Positions 8,846 to 16,835 of a DNA stretch of 58,337 nt are shown here, piece by piece. Position 1 is the stretch's first letter; every line of letters begins with the position of its first letter. Where the stretch lies: assembly GCA_938083005.1 (NCBI GenBank), contig CALKCU010000037.1, forward strand, positions 1-58,337, written 5' to 3'. Under the pieces are notes generated by a model, which did not search any database, was not told the DNA's origin, and saw nothing but the letters and a program-made list of their open reading frames with translations. Made by a program: the position numbers and the translations under genes. Source of the stretch: an uncultured Sulfolobales archaeon. Its GTDB lineage: Archaea > Thermoproteota > Thermoprotei_A > Sulfolobales > NBVN01.

Positions 8846-9928
8846 CTAGAGGCAGGAGACGACTAGGTTGTGGAAGACGGGTCTGAAGCCGGCTATCCTG
8901 GTGTTCTCCCTGCTCGGGTGGACCCTGTTGCTCAGGAGGACGGCGACGAGCCTCAGCTCGACGTCTACGCATATCGAGGTACCGGTGAAGCCCGTGTGGC
9001 AGAAGGCCCTCCCGTCCGTGAGAAGGTCTCCGAAGAGTCTGCTGATGCCCTTCCTATAGACCTGCCACCCGAGCCCGTAGGGGTTCTCGCCGTCAGCCCA
9101 CGGTCTGAGCACGGTAGCGGCCGTGGCCCTCTTGAGGAGGCGGTCGCTCCTGCCCAGGTACGCTTGGAGGAGCTCGCTCCCCATCAGTGCGACCTCTGCG
9201 GCTGTCGAGAAGAGCCCCGCGTGACCCGAGACGCCCCCCAGCGCTCTGGCGTTCTCGTCGTGAACCACTCCCCTTAGGGGGAGGCCGGTCTCGGGATCGA
9301 GCTCCGTCGATGCCACCTGGTCCTCGGTGAAGCCGTGCTCTAGGGGGTTGTAGACGGTCCTCCTCAGACCCAGAGGTCTCGCGACGAGCTTCTCGAAGAG
9401 CCTATCGATCCTCTCACCGGAGACCCTCTCCACCAGCGCTGTGAGGACTATGTAGCCGACGTCGCTGTAGACCGCTCTCGATCCAGGCGGACAGCAGATG
9501 AAGGACCTCGCAGCCTCCTCCAGCAGCTCGGCCCTATCCCTCCTGCCGAATCTGTAGAGGGGCAGCGAAGGTGGGAGGCCGGCCGCGTGGGAGAGCAGCA
9601 TCCACACCTCGGTTCTGCTCTTGAGCTCGTCATGCCCGGCTCGGGTCCTCGAGTACTCGGGCAGGATCTCCGAGACCCTCTGCTTCAGGTAGAGGAGCCC
9701 CTCCTCCACCAGCCTGGCGACTATGAGCGACGCGGCGAGGGGCTTCGTCAGGGAGGCGAGGTCGTAGAGGGTCTCCGCGGTCGTGCTCCTCCTGGTGGGA
9801 ACGAGTTCCGCGTAGCCGAGAGCCTCTTCGTATACGGGCTCGCCGTCCTTGTAGACCGCCACGGACGCCCCAGGAAAGACGTCGCCGACGGCGCGGGCGA
9901 GGGCTGCCCTCAGCTTGCCGAAGTCCAC
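8846..9928 (-). CDS. Beta-lactamase-fold (class C/AmpC-like) serine hydrolase
   Basis: This 360-residue protein of the serine beta-lactamase/DD-peptidase superfamily has SLTK at 59-62 (nucleophile S59 and K62), a YSD in the position of the Tyr-x-Asn motif (YSDVGY), and a C-terminal HTG triad replacing KTG. It has no signal peptide or lipobox, so it is predicted to be cytoplasmic. Archaeal relatives include peptidases and esterases. The bacterial NamZ neighbourhood also encodes such a protein (YbbE), which makes hydrolysis of a D-amino-acid or lactyl-peptide bond attractive but unproven. GTG 9928 follows a purine-rich GAGGGAGGG. It lies upstream of and on the same strand as the kinase and NamZ-like genes. 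Confidence 0.85.
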   Translation of the reverse strand: MDFGKLRAALARAVGDVFPGASVAVYKDGEPVYEEALGYAELVPTRRSTTAETLYDLASLTKPLAASLIVARLVEEGLLYLKQRVSEILPEYSRTRAGHDELKSRTEVWMLLSHAAGLPPSLPLYRFGRRDRAELLEEAARSFICCPPGSRAVYSDVGYIVLTALVERVSGERIDRLFEKLVARPLGLRRTVYNPLEHGFTEDQVASTELDPETGLPLRGVVHDENARALGGVSGHAGLFSTAAEVALMGSELLQAYLGRSDRLLKRATAATVLRPWADGENPYGLGWQVYRKGISRLFGDLLTDGRAFCHTGFTGTSICVDVELRLVAVLLSNRVHPSRENTRIAGFRPVFHNLVVSCL

Positions 9929-10221
9929 GGACCCTCCCTCAAGCTCTAGATCGCTCCTCCCTTATGTACTCTAGCACGAACGCGTCCCGGACCTCCAGGA
10001 GTTCTCTCGACGGAGGCGTCGGGACGGGGGTTCCGCGCCGCTCAGTCTAACGACCGCAGACGGATGCCTCCAGCTGTAGCAGAGACCGGAGAGCGTTGAC
10101 CGGCCGTCAGTGCGTGAGCGCTCGCAAGTAATAAGTGCCCCCGGCGACTCCTCTTGGTAGAACCAGTTGGACTTCCCGAAGTCTCCTCACTCGCGCTCGC
10201 GGAGAGAGGTGATGCTGCGGG
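9929..10221. other. Intergenic region between divergent genes
   Basis: About 290 bases lie between the serine hydrolase (minus) and the DNA methyltransferase (plus). A minus-strand TATA-like GTACATAAGG lies at 9960-9969, 37 nt above the hydrolase start. AAGTAATAAGT at 10126-10136 could serve the methyltransferase with a long leader. GGAGAGAGGTG at 10201-10211 is a strong Shine-Dalgarno sequence for GTG 10222. I see no RNA gene. Confidence 0.4.
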
Positions 10222-13110
10222 GTGAGCCTCGAGGTGGAGCAAGCTGAGGAGTCCACGCTCGCCGCTAGGATCGCGAGTTCCCTTGGCGAGCTGCTCGGCG
10301 CTCGCTGCCAGATCGCTGGAGATTCGAGCATCAGGTGCTACCGCGGCGGGATCAGGATAGCCGCGGCGCTCTCGAGCGCCGCGGACGACGTGGAGGAGAG
10401 AATGGCTGAGATGCTCGAGAAGGGTCTAGCTGACCTGGCTCTGCTAGTGAGGCCTCTCGGAGGACCGTCGGGGGAGCTCAGGTTTAGCGCTAGGCTGAGG
10501 ACTTCCGGGGGACCCGGGGAAATCCTCGAGGGAGTAGAGCTGGAGACCCTCGCGAGCGCGATCGAGAGAGCTATCGAGGACCTCGTCTCGGGATCCGAGG
10601 TCGGGGGAGAGCTTGAGAGAGTGAGGAGAGCCGTGGAGCGGTTCGTCGAGGTGGCTACCCGCGGTGGGGTCCCGGGGATCCCCCGCTCCCGGCTAGTCGG
10701 AGCGCTCGGAGGTCCCTACGGCTCCGGCGCCTCCGAGAGTGAGGTGGTCCTGGTCCAAGAGGCCCTGGCGCTGTTCCTCTCAGCAGTCCTCTACGAGCGC
10801 TCGAGAAAGTCCCTCGGCCTCCCACCGCTGGACAGCTACTTGGAGTCCCTCGGGGCCCTTCGAGGGCTCGAGAGGGCCCTGTCGAACCTCCTGGAGACCC
10901 GCCGAGAGCCCCTAGTCGAGCTCGCGCTGGAAGCTCTGAGGAGCCTCCCCCCGGAGCTCGAGGGGCCCGTCCGGAGCCTAGCCGGGGTAGCCCTCGACGT
11001 AGCGGGGAGACCCCACCTACTGCTCAGGGACGTCGCCGGCAGGATATACCACAGAGTCGCCGGGGACGTAGCCCTGAAGAAGGGGCTCGCCACGTTCTAC
11101 ACGGAGGTCCCGGCCGCCTACCTGCTCGCGGACCTGGCTCTGAGGAGAGCGCTGAACACCGGCGCAGGAGCGGGAGCCTCCCGGGAGACGGCTGGGGGGC
11201 TCGCGAGGAGAGTCGCGGAGCTGAAGATAGCGGACTTCGCGTGCGGTAGCGGGACCCTGCTCGCGGCGACGCTTTACTGCGCCTCCAGGATAGCCAAAGC
11301 GGCCTGCTTCCTGAGCGGCGTCGAATGCCCGGGCGTCGAGAAGACCCTCGTCGAGAGGGGGCTCTACGGCTTGGAGGCGATGGAGTACGCCGCGGCCGTT
11401 GCTAGAGCGGGCCTCGCGATCATGTCCCCGGAGGTAGCAGCCGGGGTCGGCGTGTACGCGGTCCGCCTGGGCTCGGGTCCCGGGGGGAGAGCGAGCCTAG
11501 GGTCCCTGGAGCTCCTGGAGGTCGAGACCCTCGGCAGCTCGGTCTGGGTCGAGACCGTCGGCGGTAAGGTGGAGATCCCCGGCTCCTACGACGTGGTCAT
11601 CATGAACCCGCCGTTCACCAGACCAACCGGCAGGACCCGGGAGAGGTTCGGGGAGGCGGGGAGGGGATTCTTCGGCTTCGTGGCCGACCCGCGGATCAGA
11701 GAGACCCTCGTAGCTAAGTACCGAAGGATACGCGAGAGGGTTAGGAGGGACATGCTCGAGGTCGCTAGGAGGCTCTTCTCCTCAGAGCCTACGCTCTCCA
11801 GGGCCCTCGCGCGGCTGAGCAGCTACGAGACGGCGAGGTCTCGCGGGCTCGGCCAGTACTTCAGCGTGGGGCAGGCCGGCGAGGGGCTCCTCTTCCTCTA
11901 CCTCGCCTACAGGTACGTGAAGCCCGGCGGAGTAGTGGCCTTCGTGCTCCCGAGAAACCTCCTGTCCGGGGTCTCCTGGTTCCTGGCGAGGGCTCTGCTG
12001 GCCGAGGGCTTCCACCTCAGGTACGTGATCGTGAGCAGCGACAGCGAGAGCGGGTACAACTTCTCGGAGAACACGAGCCTCAGTGAGTGCTTGGTGGTCG
12101 CGGAGAGGGTCTCGGAGCACGACCCGAGCGAGGAGACTCTCTTCGTCGACCTCCTCAAAAAGCCCGGGAGCGTCCTCGGCTCTCTGCTCCTCTCCGAGGC
12201 CCTGGCGGCCGGCGCCGTAGAGCTCCCGCGCAGCGCGAAGTGTCTCGTCCGGAGGGTCCGGAGGGTAGAGCTACTCGAGAACCTCGACAACCTGAACAGG
12301 TTCGTGGCCCTCCCGGAGCCCGGAGTGGTCGACGCGGGTCTCAGGCTCCTCAGGCTGGGCGACCTGGGAGTCGCTGGGCTCAGAGTCCCGCTGGCCAGGC
12401 TCGGGGACCTCATCGCTTCGATAGGGATAGACTCGCCCCAGTTCCACGAGCACTTCAGGCCCACCCGCGCCAGGACCCCGTACCCGATACTGTTCGGAGG
12501 AGGGGAGCCGGCGAGGTCCGGGATCCTGGTGAGGCCCAACGCCTACGCCGAGCCCAAGACCCAGAGAGCCGCCGAGATCTACCGGAGGTTCTCCGGGAGG
12601 GTCGTGGTCCCGGATAGAATATGGATGGACACGGCGCACGTGATCTCGGCGTACTCCGAGACCCCGGTGGTCTCCAACGTCTTCTACATCGCTAGGCTCA
12701 GGGAGCCCTCGGAGCGCTTGGAGAAGGCCCTCGTCTACTGGCTGAACACCACGTGGGGAGTGCTGGCGGTCCTCATGAACAGGGAGGAAACCAGGGGCAG
12801 GTGGGTTAGGCTGAAGAAGGCTCAGTGGAGGCTCCTACCGGTGCCGGACTTCGGGAGGTTAGGACGGGACGCCGTGGCTAGGCTGGCCGAGCTCTTCGAC
12901 GAGATCTCCAGGTTCGAGCCCCGGAGGATACCGGACCAGTACTCCGAGGACCCGCGGGACGCCGACCCCCTGAGGCTCGAGATAGACCTCGGGCTCCTCA
13001 GAGCGCTGAACACAAGCGTGGACGCCGGGGAGGCTGAGGGGCAGCTGCGGACGCTGTACAAGGGGATGGCGGTGGCCCTGAGGCGCTGGATCGGTCGCTC
13101 TACGCCCTGA
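10222..13110 (+). CDS. Large N-6 adenine-type DNA methyltransferase, solitary
   Basis: This 962-residue protein has SAM-binding motif I, DFACGSGTLL, starting at D338, and catalytic motif IV NPPF at 462-465. The order and spacing match gamma/Eco57I-like adenine-N6 DNA methyltransferases. The N-terminal 330 residues are helical and hydrophilic. The region after about residue 700 should hold the target-recognition part (for example LGDLIASIGID). I see no PD-(D/E)xK or HNH nuclease motif and no restriction, helicase or BREX/DISARM gene beside it, so it looks like an orphan methyltransferase or a type IIG relative without a cleavage domain. GTG 10222 follows a clear GGAGAGAGGTG. RNA methylation is less likely given the size and architecture. 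Confidence 0.8.
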   Translation: MSLEVEQAEESTLAARIASSLGELLGARCQIAGDSSIRCYRGGIRIAAALSSAADDVEERMAEMLEKGLADLALLVRPLGGPSGELRFSARLRTSGGPGEILEGVELETLASAIERAIEDLVSGSEVGGELERVRRAVERFVEVATRGGVPGIPRSRLVGALGGPYGSGASESEVVLVQEALALFLSAVLYERSRKSLGLPPLDSYLESLGALRGLERALSNLLETRREPLVELALEALRSLPPELEGPVRSLAGVALDVAGRPHLLLRDVAGRIYHRVAGDVALKKGLATFYTEVPAAYLLADLALRRALNTGAGAGASRETAGGLARRVAELKIADFACGSGTLLAATLYCASRIAKAACFLSGVECPGVEKTLVERGLYGLEAMEYAAAVARAGLAIMSPEVAAGVGVYAVRLGSGPGGRASLGSLELLEVETLGSSVWVETVGGKVEIPGSYDVVIMNPPFTRPTGRTRERFGEAGRGFFGFVADPRIRETLVAKYRRIRERVRRDMLEVARRLFSSEPTLSRALARLSSYETARSRGLGQYFSVGQAGEGLLFLYLAYRYVKPGGVVAFVLPRNLLSGVSWFLARALLAEGFHLRYVIVSSDSESGYNFSENTSLSECLVVAERVSEHDPSEETLFVDLLKKPGSVLGSLLLSEALAAGAVELPRSAKCLVRRVRRVELLENLDNLNRFVALPEPGVVDAGLRLLRLGDLGVAGLRVPLARLGDLIASIGIDSPQFHEHFRPTRARTPYPILFGGGEPARSGILVRPNAYAEPKTQRAAEIYRRFSGRVVVPDRIWMDTAHVISAYSETPVVSNVFYIARLREPSERLEKALVYWLNTTWGVLAVLMNREETRGRWVRLKKAQWRLLPVPDFGRLGRDAVARLAELFDEISRFEPRRIPDQYSEDPRDADPLRLEIDLGLLRALNTSVDAGEAEGQLRTLYKGMAVALRRWIGRSTP

Positions 13111-13723
13111 ACCCGTACCTCCCGACCAGGGGTACGAAGACGCAGGGGAGGACCTCCTCGACCTTGAACCTCCCCCTCTCCTTTACGATCACCTTCAGTA
13201 TCTGGATCCACCTGCTCCCAACCGGGATGACAAGCCTCCCCCCCTCCCTGAGCTGCTCGAGGAGGGGCTCCGGCACGTCCGGCGCAGCCGCGGTGACCAT
13301 TATCCCGTCGAACGGTGCGGCGGGCGGGAACCCCTCGCTCCCGTCTCCCACGACGATCGTCACGCGGTCCAGGTAGCCGGTCCTCGAGAGGTTGGAGAGA
13401 GCGAACTCCGCGAGCCCCGGGATCCTCTCCACGGTCCAGACGTGGCCTCTCGGTCCCACCATCTCGGCTAGGACTGCCGCCTGGTAGCCGCTCCCGGTCC
13501 CCACCTCCAGGACCCTGTGGCCCGGCGCCGGTGACAGCCTCTCGGTCATGATCGCGACCATGTGGGGAGCGCTTATCGTCTGCCCGTAGCCTATCGGCAG
13601 GGGGCTGTCGTAGTAGCTGAGCCTCCTGTACTCGGGCGGCACGAACTCCTCCCTGGGGACCCTCAGCATCGCGTCGATGACGCGCTCGTCGCTTAGATAG
13701 CCCTCGGCTACCAGGGACCTCAC
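13100..13723 (-). CDS. pcm: Protein-L-isoaspartate O-methyltransferase
   Basis: This 207-residue enzyme methylates isoaspartyl residues formed by Asn deamidation and Asp isomerisation, a repair step valuable at high temperature. Recognisable parts are VPREEFVPPEYR near residue 22, PIGYGQTISAPHMVA (about 43-57) and SAM motif I VLEVGTGSGY at 71-80. The length is normal for the family. GTG 13723 has GAGGAGGG a few bases upstream and a TATA-like GTATTTT about 27 nt away. The 3' end overlaps the convergent methyltransferase gene by 11 nt. It is divergent from the DUF371 gene. Confidence 0.93.
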   Translation of the reverse strand: MRSLVAEGYLSDERVIDAMLRVPREEFVPPEYRRLSYYDSPLPIGYGQTISAPHMVAIMTERLSPAPGHRVLEVGTGSGYQAAVLAEMVGPRGHVWTVERIPGLAEFALSNLSRTGYLDRVTIVVGDGSEGFPPAAPFDGIMVTAAAPDVPEPLLEQLREGGRLVIPVGSRWIQILKVIVKERGRFKVEEVLPCVFVPLVGRYGFRA

Positions 13724-13781
13724 TACCCTCCTCCTCTCCTCCTCGAAAATACCCGCACCCAGATTTACTCGGGTTTGCGGA

Positions 13782-14294
13782 GTGATAAGCCACTCCCCGC
13801 AGCTGAAAGCTGTGGAGCCCGCGGAGTACTGCGTAGACGTCGTAACCTTCGAGGGTCACGAGAACGTGAGGGCTACCCACTCGACCACTCTAGAGGTGAC
13901 GAAGGACGGCTACCTGACCCCGAGGGGGGACTGCATCATAGGGATCTCGAGCAGCAAGGGAGCGTCCGACCTCAGCCAGTGCGTCAAGGACATCCTGAGG
14001 AGTGGCGGGCTCCTGATAGCCGTGGTTCTGACGAGCGGAGGCTCGTTCGACTACCTCGTGGCCGAGGGGTCCGAGGGTCTTACGTTCGAGGACCCGAGGA
14101 GGATGATAATAAGGAGGTCCAGCTACGTGGACGGCTCGACCGTGGGGATCAGGTCAAGCAAGGCGGCAAGGGATGTAAGCAGGGGGGTGGTCGAGGAGCT
14201 GAGGAGGGGAGAAAAGGGGGTCCTAGTGCTCGTGGCCCTCAGAAGACCTCCGGGGCCCTCCACACTCCCCAAACCTCCCTCAGGACGCCGCTGA
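13782..14294 (+). CDS. DUF371 family archaeal protein
   Basis: This 170-residue protein contains the conserved DUF371 block: a GHENVRATHSTTLEVTKD-like segment followed by LTPRGDCIIGI, then two SSKxAxD repeats. DUF371 is an archaeal family of unknown function, about 140 residues long. GTG 13782 is the first start of the frame; GTG 13812 is also possible and would still include the whole domain. The last 18 codons or so (PGPSTLPKPPSGRR tail) overlap the 3' end of the methylmalonyl-CoA mutase gene on the other strand by 56 nt, so the tail may not be conserved. No function can be assigned. Confidence 0.8.
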   Translation: MISHSPQLKAVEPAEYCVDVVTFEGHENVRATHSTTLEVTKDGYLTPRGDCIIGISSSKGASDLSQCVKDILRSGGLLIAVVLTSGGSFDYLVAEGSEGLTFEDPRRMIIRRSSYVDGSTVGIRSSKAARDVSRGVVEELRRGEKGVLVLVALRRPPGPSTLPKPPSGRR

Positions 14295-15915
14295 TCTCGC
14301 CGAGCGTGGCCCTCGCTCTCACGGCCTCGTATATGGGCTCGAATATGTTGACCTCCTCCACCTCCGCAGCCCTCCTCAGGTTGTCGAGAGCCGTCCCCAC
14401 CTTCACCTGGTCCCTGCTCTCCCTAAGCTGCCTCAGCCTGCCGACGACCCTCTCCCTGGCCGCGGGGTCCACCTTCAGGACCTTTATCCTCGGCACCTCG
14501 GGCTCGGCGAAGACGTTGACCCCGATTATCGGCACCTCGCCCTTCTCGACCTTGAGCTGCCACTCGTAGGCTGCCCTGGCTATCTCGCGCTGCGGGTAGC
14601 CGAGCTTTATCGCTCTCAGCATCCCGCCCATCCTCTCGATCTCGTCGAGGTACTTCCAGGCCCTCTCCTCTATCTGGTCGGTCAGCCACTCCACGTAGTA
14701 GGAGCCGCCGAGGGGGTCCACGGTGTCGACGACGCCGGACTCGTAGAGCAGGACCTGCTGGACTCTGATGGAGAGCTTGACGGACTCCTCGGTCGGCAGG
14801 GACAGCGCCTCGTCGTAGGAGTTCACGTGCAGGGACTGCGTCCCCCCTAGAACGGCGGCTAGGGCTTGGAGCGTGGTCCTTATTATGTTGACCATCGGCT
14901 GCTGGGCTGTCAGCAGGACCCCAGCGGTCTGAGTGTGGAACCTGAGGATCATGGACCTCGGGTCCTTCGCTCCGAACCAGTCCCTCATTATCTTGGCCCA
15001 CATCCTCCTGGCCGCTCTGAACTTCGCTACCTGCTCGAAGAGGTTGGTCCTCGAGGCGAAGAAGAAGGTCAGCTTCGGTGCGAACGCGTCTACGTCGAGC
15101 CTCCCCCTCTCCTTGGTCCACCTAACGTACTCGACCGCGTCGGCGAACGTGAACGCTATCTCCATGGCCGGGGTCGCGCCGGCCTCCTCCATGTGGTAGC
15201 CGCTGATGCTTATAGCGTTCCACTTGGGCATCTCCTTGGCGGCGTAGAGTATCAGGTCTACGGAGTACCTCATCGAGGGCTCGGGCGGGTATATGTAGTT
15301 GTTCCTGGCTATGTACTCCTTCAGTATGTCGTTCTGGGTTGTCCCGTCGAGGACGGCCCTCGGAACGCCCCTACTCTCGGCTACGAGGACGTACATCGAC
15401 AGCACTTCTATCGCCGTCGCGTTTATGGTCATCGAGGTCGTTATCTTGTCCATCGGTATGTCTCTGAAGACTATGTCCATCTCGGTCACGGCGGGCATCG
15501 AGACCCCCACCTTCCCGACCTCGTACCAGGCCAGCGAGTGGTCCGGGTCGTAGCCGAGCTGGGTCGGCAGGTCGAACGCCATGCTGAGGCCCGTCTGCCC
15601 TATGCTTAGGAGGTACCTGTACCTCTCGTTCGTGTCCTCGGCGGAGCCGTAGCCCGCGTACTGCCTGATGGTCCAGGGCCTCCCCCTGTACATCGTCGCG
15701 TATATGCCTCTCGTGAACGGGTAGGTCCCCGGGAGGCCCAGCTTCTCGAGGTAGTCCCACCCCTCCAGGTCCAGCGGTGTGTAGAGCCTCTTTACCTCGA
15801 TCCCCTCCTCCGTCGTGAACAAGCTCTTCCTCTCGGGGAACCTCTTGAGGAGGGGAGCGACAACCTCCCTCTCCCACTCCTCGAGCCTCCGCTTCAGCCT
15901 CTCCGACTCGCTCAC
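14239..15915 (-). CDS. mcmA1: Methylmalonyl-CoA mutase, catalytic (large) subunit
   Basis: This 558-residue TIM-barrel subunit of adenosylcobalamin-dependent methylmalonyl-CoA mutase interconverts (R)-methylmalonyl-CoA and succinyl-CoA. The N-terminal GTYPFTRGIYATMY and IRQYAGYGSAEDTN, then SMAFDLPTQLGYDPDH, are the canonical CoA-tunnel and substrate residues. The C-terminal B12 domain of the fused bacterial enzyme is absent and encoded separately two genes upstream, the usual archaeal arrangement. GTG 15915 begins 3 nt after the epimerase stop. It is the last gene of the mcmA2-mce-mcmA1 operon. The pathway could be propionate or branched-chain residue degradation, or part of a hydroxypropionate-type carbon cycle. 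Confidence 0.95.
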   Translation of the reverse strand: MSESERLKRRLEEWEREVVAPLLKRFPERKSLFTTEEGIEVKRLYTPLDLEGWDYLEKLGLPGTYPFTRGIYATMYRGRPWTIRQYAGYGSAEDTNERYRYLLSIGQTGLSMAFDLPTQLGYDPDHSLAWYEVGKVGVSMPAVTEMDIVFRDIPMDKITTSMTINATAIEVLSMYVLVAESRGVPRAVLDGTTQNDILKEYIARNNYIYPPEPSMRYSVDLILYAAKEMPKWNAISISGYHMEEAGATPAMEIAFTFADAVEYVRWTKERGRLDVDAFAPKLTFFFASRTNLFEQVAKFRAARRMWAKIMRDWFGAKDPRSMILRFHTQTAGVLLTAQQPMVNIIRTTLQALAAVLGGTQSLHVNSYDEALSLPTEESVKLSIRVQQVLLYESGVVDTVDPLGGSYYVEWLTDQIEERAWKYLDEIERMGGMLRAIKLGYPQREIARAAYEWQLKVEKGEVPIIGVNVFAEPEVPRIKVLKVDPAARERVVGRLRQLRESRDQVKVGTALDNLRRAAEVEEVNIFEPIYEAVRARATLGEISGVLREVWGVWRAPEVF

Positions 15916-15918
15916 GGC

Positions 15919-16320
15919 TCACTCCCTCCTGGTCATTATCTCGAGGAGGACCCCGAACGCGCTCTTGGGGTGTACGAAGTTTATCCTCCTCTCACCGTGG
16001 GACACGTCCCTGGGCTTGTCGTAGACGAGCGCCACGCCCCTGGACTTCAGCTCCTCGGTCTTCGCGTCGACGTCGTCCACGTGTATGGCTATGTGGTGTA
16101 CCCCCTCTCCTCTCTTCTCGATGAACTTGCTGACCGCCGACTCCGGGTCGGTCCCCTGCAGGAGCTCTACGTAAGCGTTGCCGACCCTGAACATCGCTAT
16201 CCTCACTCTCTCCTCCGGCACCTCCTCGATCTTGACGAGCTCCAGCCCCAGGACGTCCCTGTAGAACCTGACCGCCTCGTCGAGGTTCCTCACGGCTATG
16301 CCTATGTGGTCTACCCTCAT
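15919..16320 (-). CDS. mce: Methylmalonyl-CoA epimerase
   Basis: This is a vicinal-oxygen-chelate protein of 133 residues that converts (S)- to (R)-methylmalonyl-CoA, feeding the mutase. It starts with the metal-binding VDHIGIAVRNL and contains a second HHIAIHVDDVD metal half-site and E residues near the C-terminus (VLLEIM). The length is typical. ATG 16320 overlaps the upstream stop as TGATG; TTG 16323 would give a 4-nt overlap. It sits between the two mutase subunits, which makes the substrate assignment secure. Confidence 0.93.
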   Translation of the reverse strand: MRVDHIGIAVRNLDEAVRFYRDVLGLELVKIEEVPEERVRIAMFRVGNAYVELLQGTDPESAVSKFIEKRGEGVHHIAIHVDDVDAKTEELKSRGVALVYDKPRDVSHGERRINFVHPKSAFGVLLEIMTRRE

Positions 16321-16727
16321 CAAGTCTCACCCAGGGCCTTCTTGAATACCTCTACCACCTTCGCCAGCGGCGTGCCCGGGAGTAGGACCTCGAAGACTCC
16401 CATGTCCTTCAGCCTCTGGACGTCCTCGGGCGGTATCACTCCTCCCACTATCACCGGCACGCTGAGCCCCCTCTCTCTAGCTAGCCTGACCAGGTCGGAG
16501 ACTAGCTCCTCGTGGCTGCCGGAGAGTATTGAGACCCCCACGGCCTCGACGTCCTCCTCGAGAGCAGCCCTCACGAGGTCCTCGGGGGACTGGTGAACCC
16601 CGAGGTAGACCACCCTGAAGCCGGCGTCCCTCAAGGCCATAGTGATGACCTTGGCCCCCCTGTCGTGACCGTCGAGCCCGAGCTTGGCTATCAGCACTTT
16701 TCGCCTAGCGGGCTCCATCTGGCTCAT
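16320..16727 (-). CDS. mcmA2: Methylmalonyl-CoA mutase, cobalamin-binding small subunit
   Basis: This 135-residue B12-binding Rossmann domain carries D19-x-H21-x-x-G24 (DGHDRG), where the histidine ligates cobalt, then VSILSGSHEEL and VIVGGVIPPED for the cofactor tail. It corresponds to the C-terminal domain of bacterial MutB. It is the first gene of the operon, with ATG 16727 about 35 nt after a TATA box. No MeaB/ArgK chaperone gene is present in the window. Confidence 0.95.
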   Translation of the reverse strand: MSQMEPARRKVLIAKLGLDGHDRGAKVITMALRDAGFRVVYLGVHQSPEDLVRAALEEDVEAVGVSILSGSHEELVSDLVRLARERGLSVPVIVGGVIPPEDVQRLKDMGVFEVLLPGTPLAKVVEVFKKALGET

Positions 16728-16757
16728 CGTCTTTACCGAGGAGTAATACCGTGTGAA

Positions 16758-16766
16758 CTTATAAAG
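16758..16766 (-). promoter_or_regulatory. TATA box of the methylmalonyl-CoA mutase operon
   Basis: Minus-strand CTTTATAAG is centred about 35 nt upstream of ATG 16727, predicting a leader of roughly 8-10 nt. Confidence 0.7.
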
Positions 16767-16777
16767 AGCTCCTCGAG

Positions 16778-16802
16778 CCTCTTCCCCTGCTCTTTGAAGA
16801 GG
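16778..16802 (-). terminator. Possible hairpin downstream of valS
   Basis: CCTCTTC at 16778-16784 pairs with GAAGAGG at 16796-16802 around an 11-nt loop, about 35 nt beyond the valS stop and just before the mutase promoter. There is no strong T tract after it on the minus strand, so a terminator role is tentative. Confidence 0.3.
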
Positions 16803-16835
16803 AACGCGGTGGAGGGGTCACGAGCTCCCGGAGTC

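Noticed and set aside
8790-8972. N-terminal extension of the sugar kinase
   Set aside because: An Arg/Pro-rich stretch overlapping the serine hydrolase gene; the TATA box sets GTG 8789 as the start.
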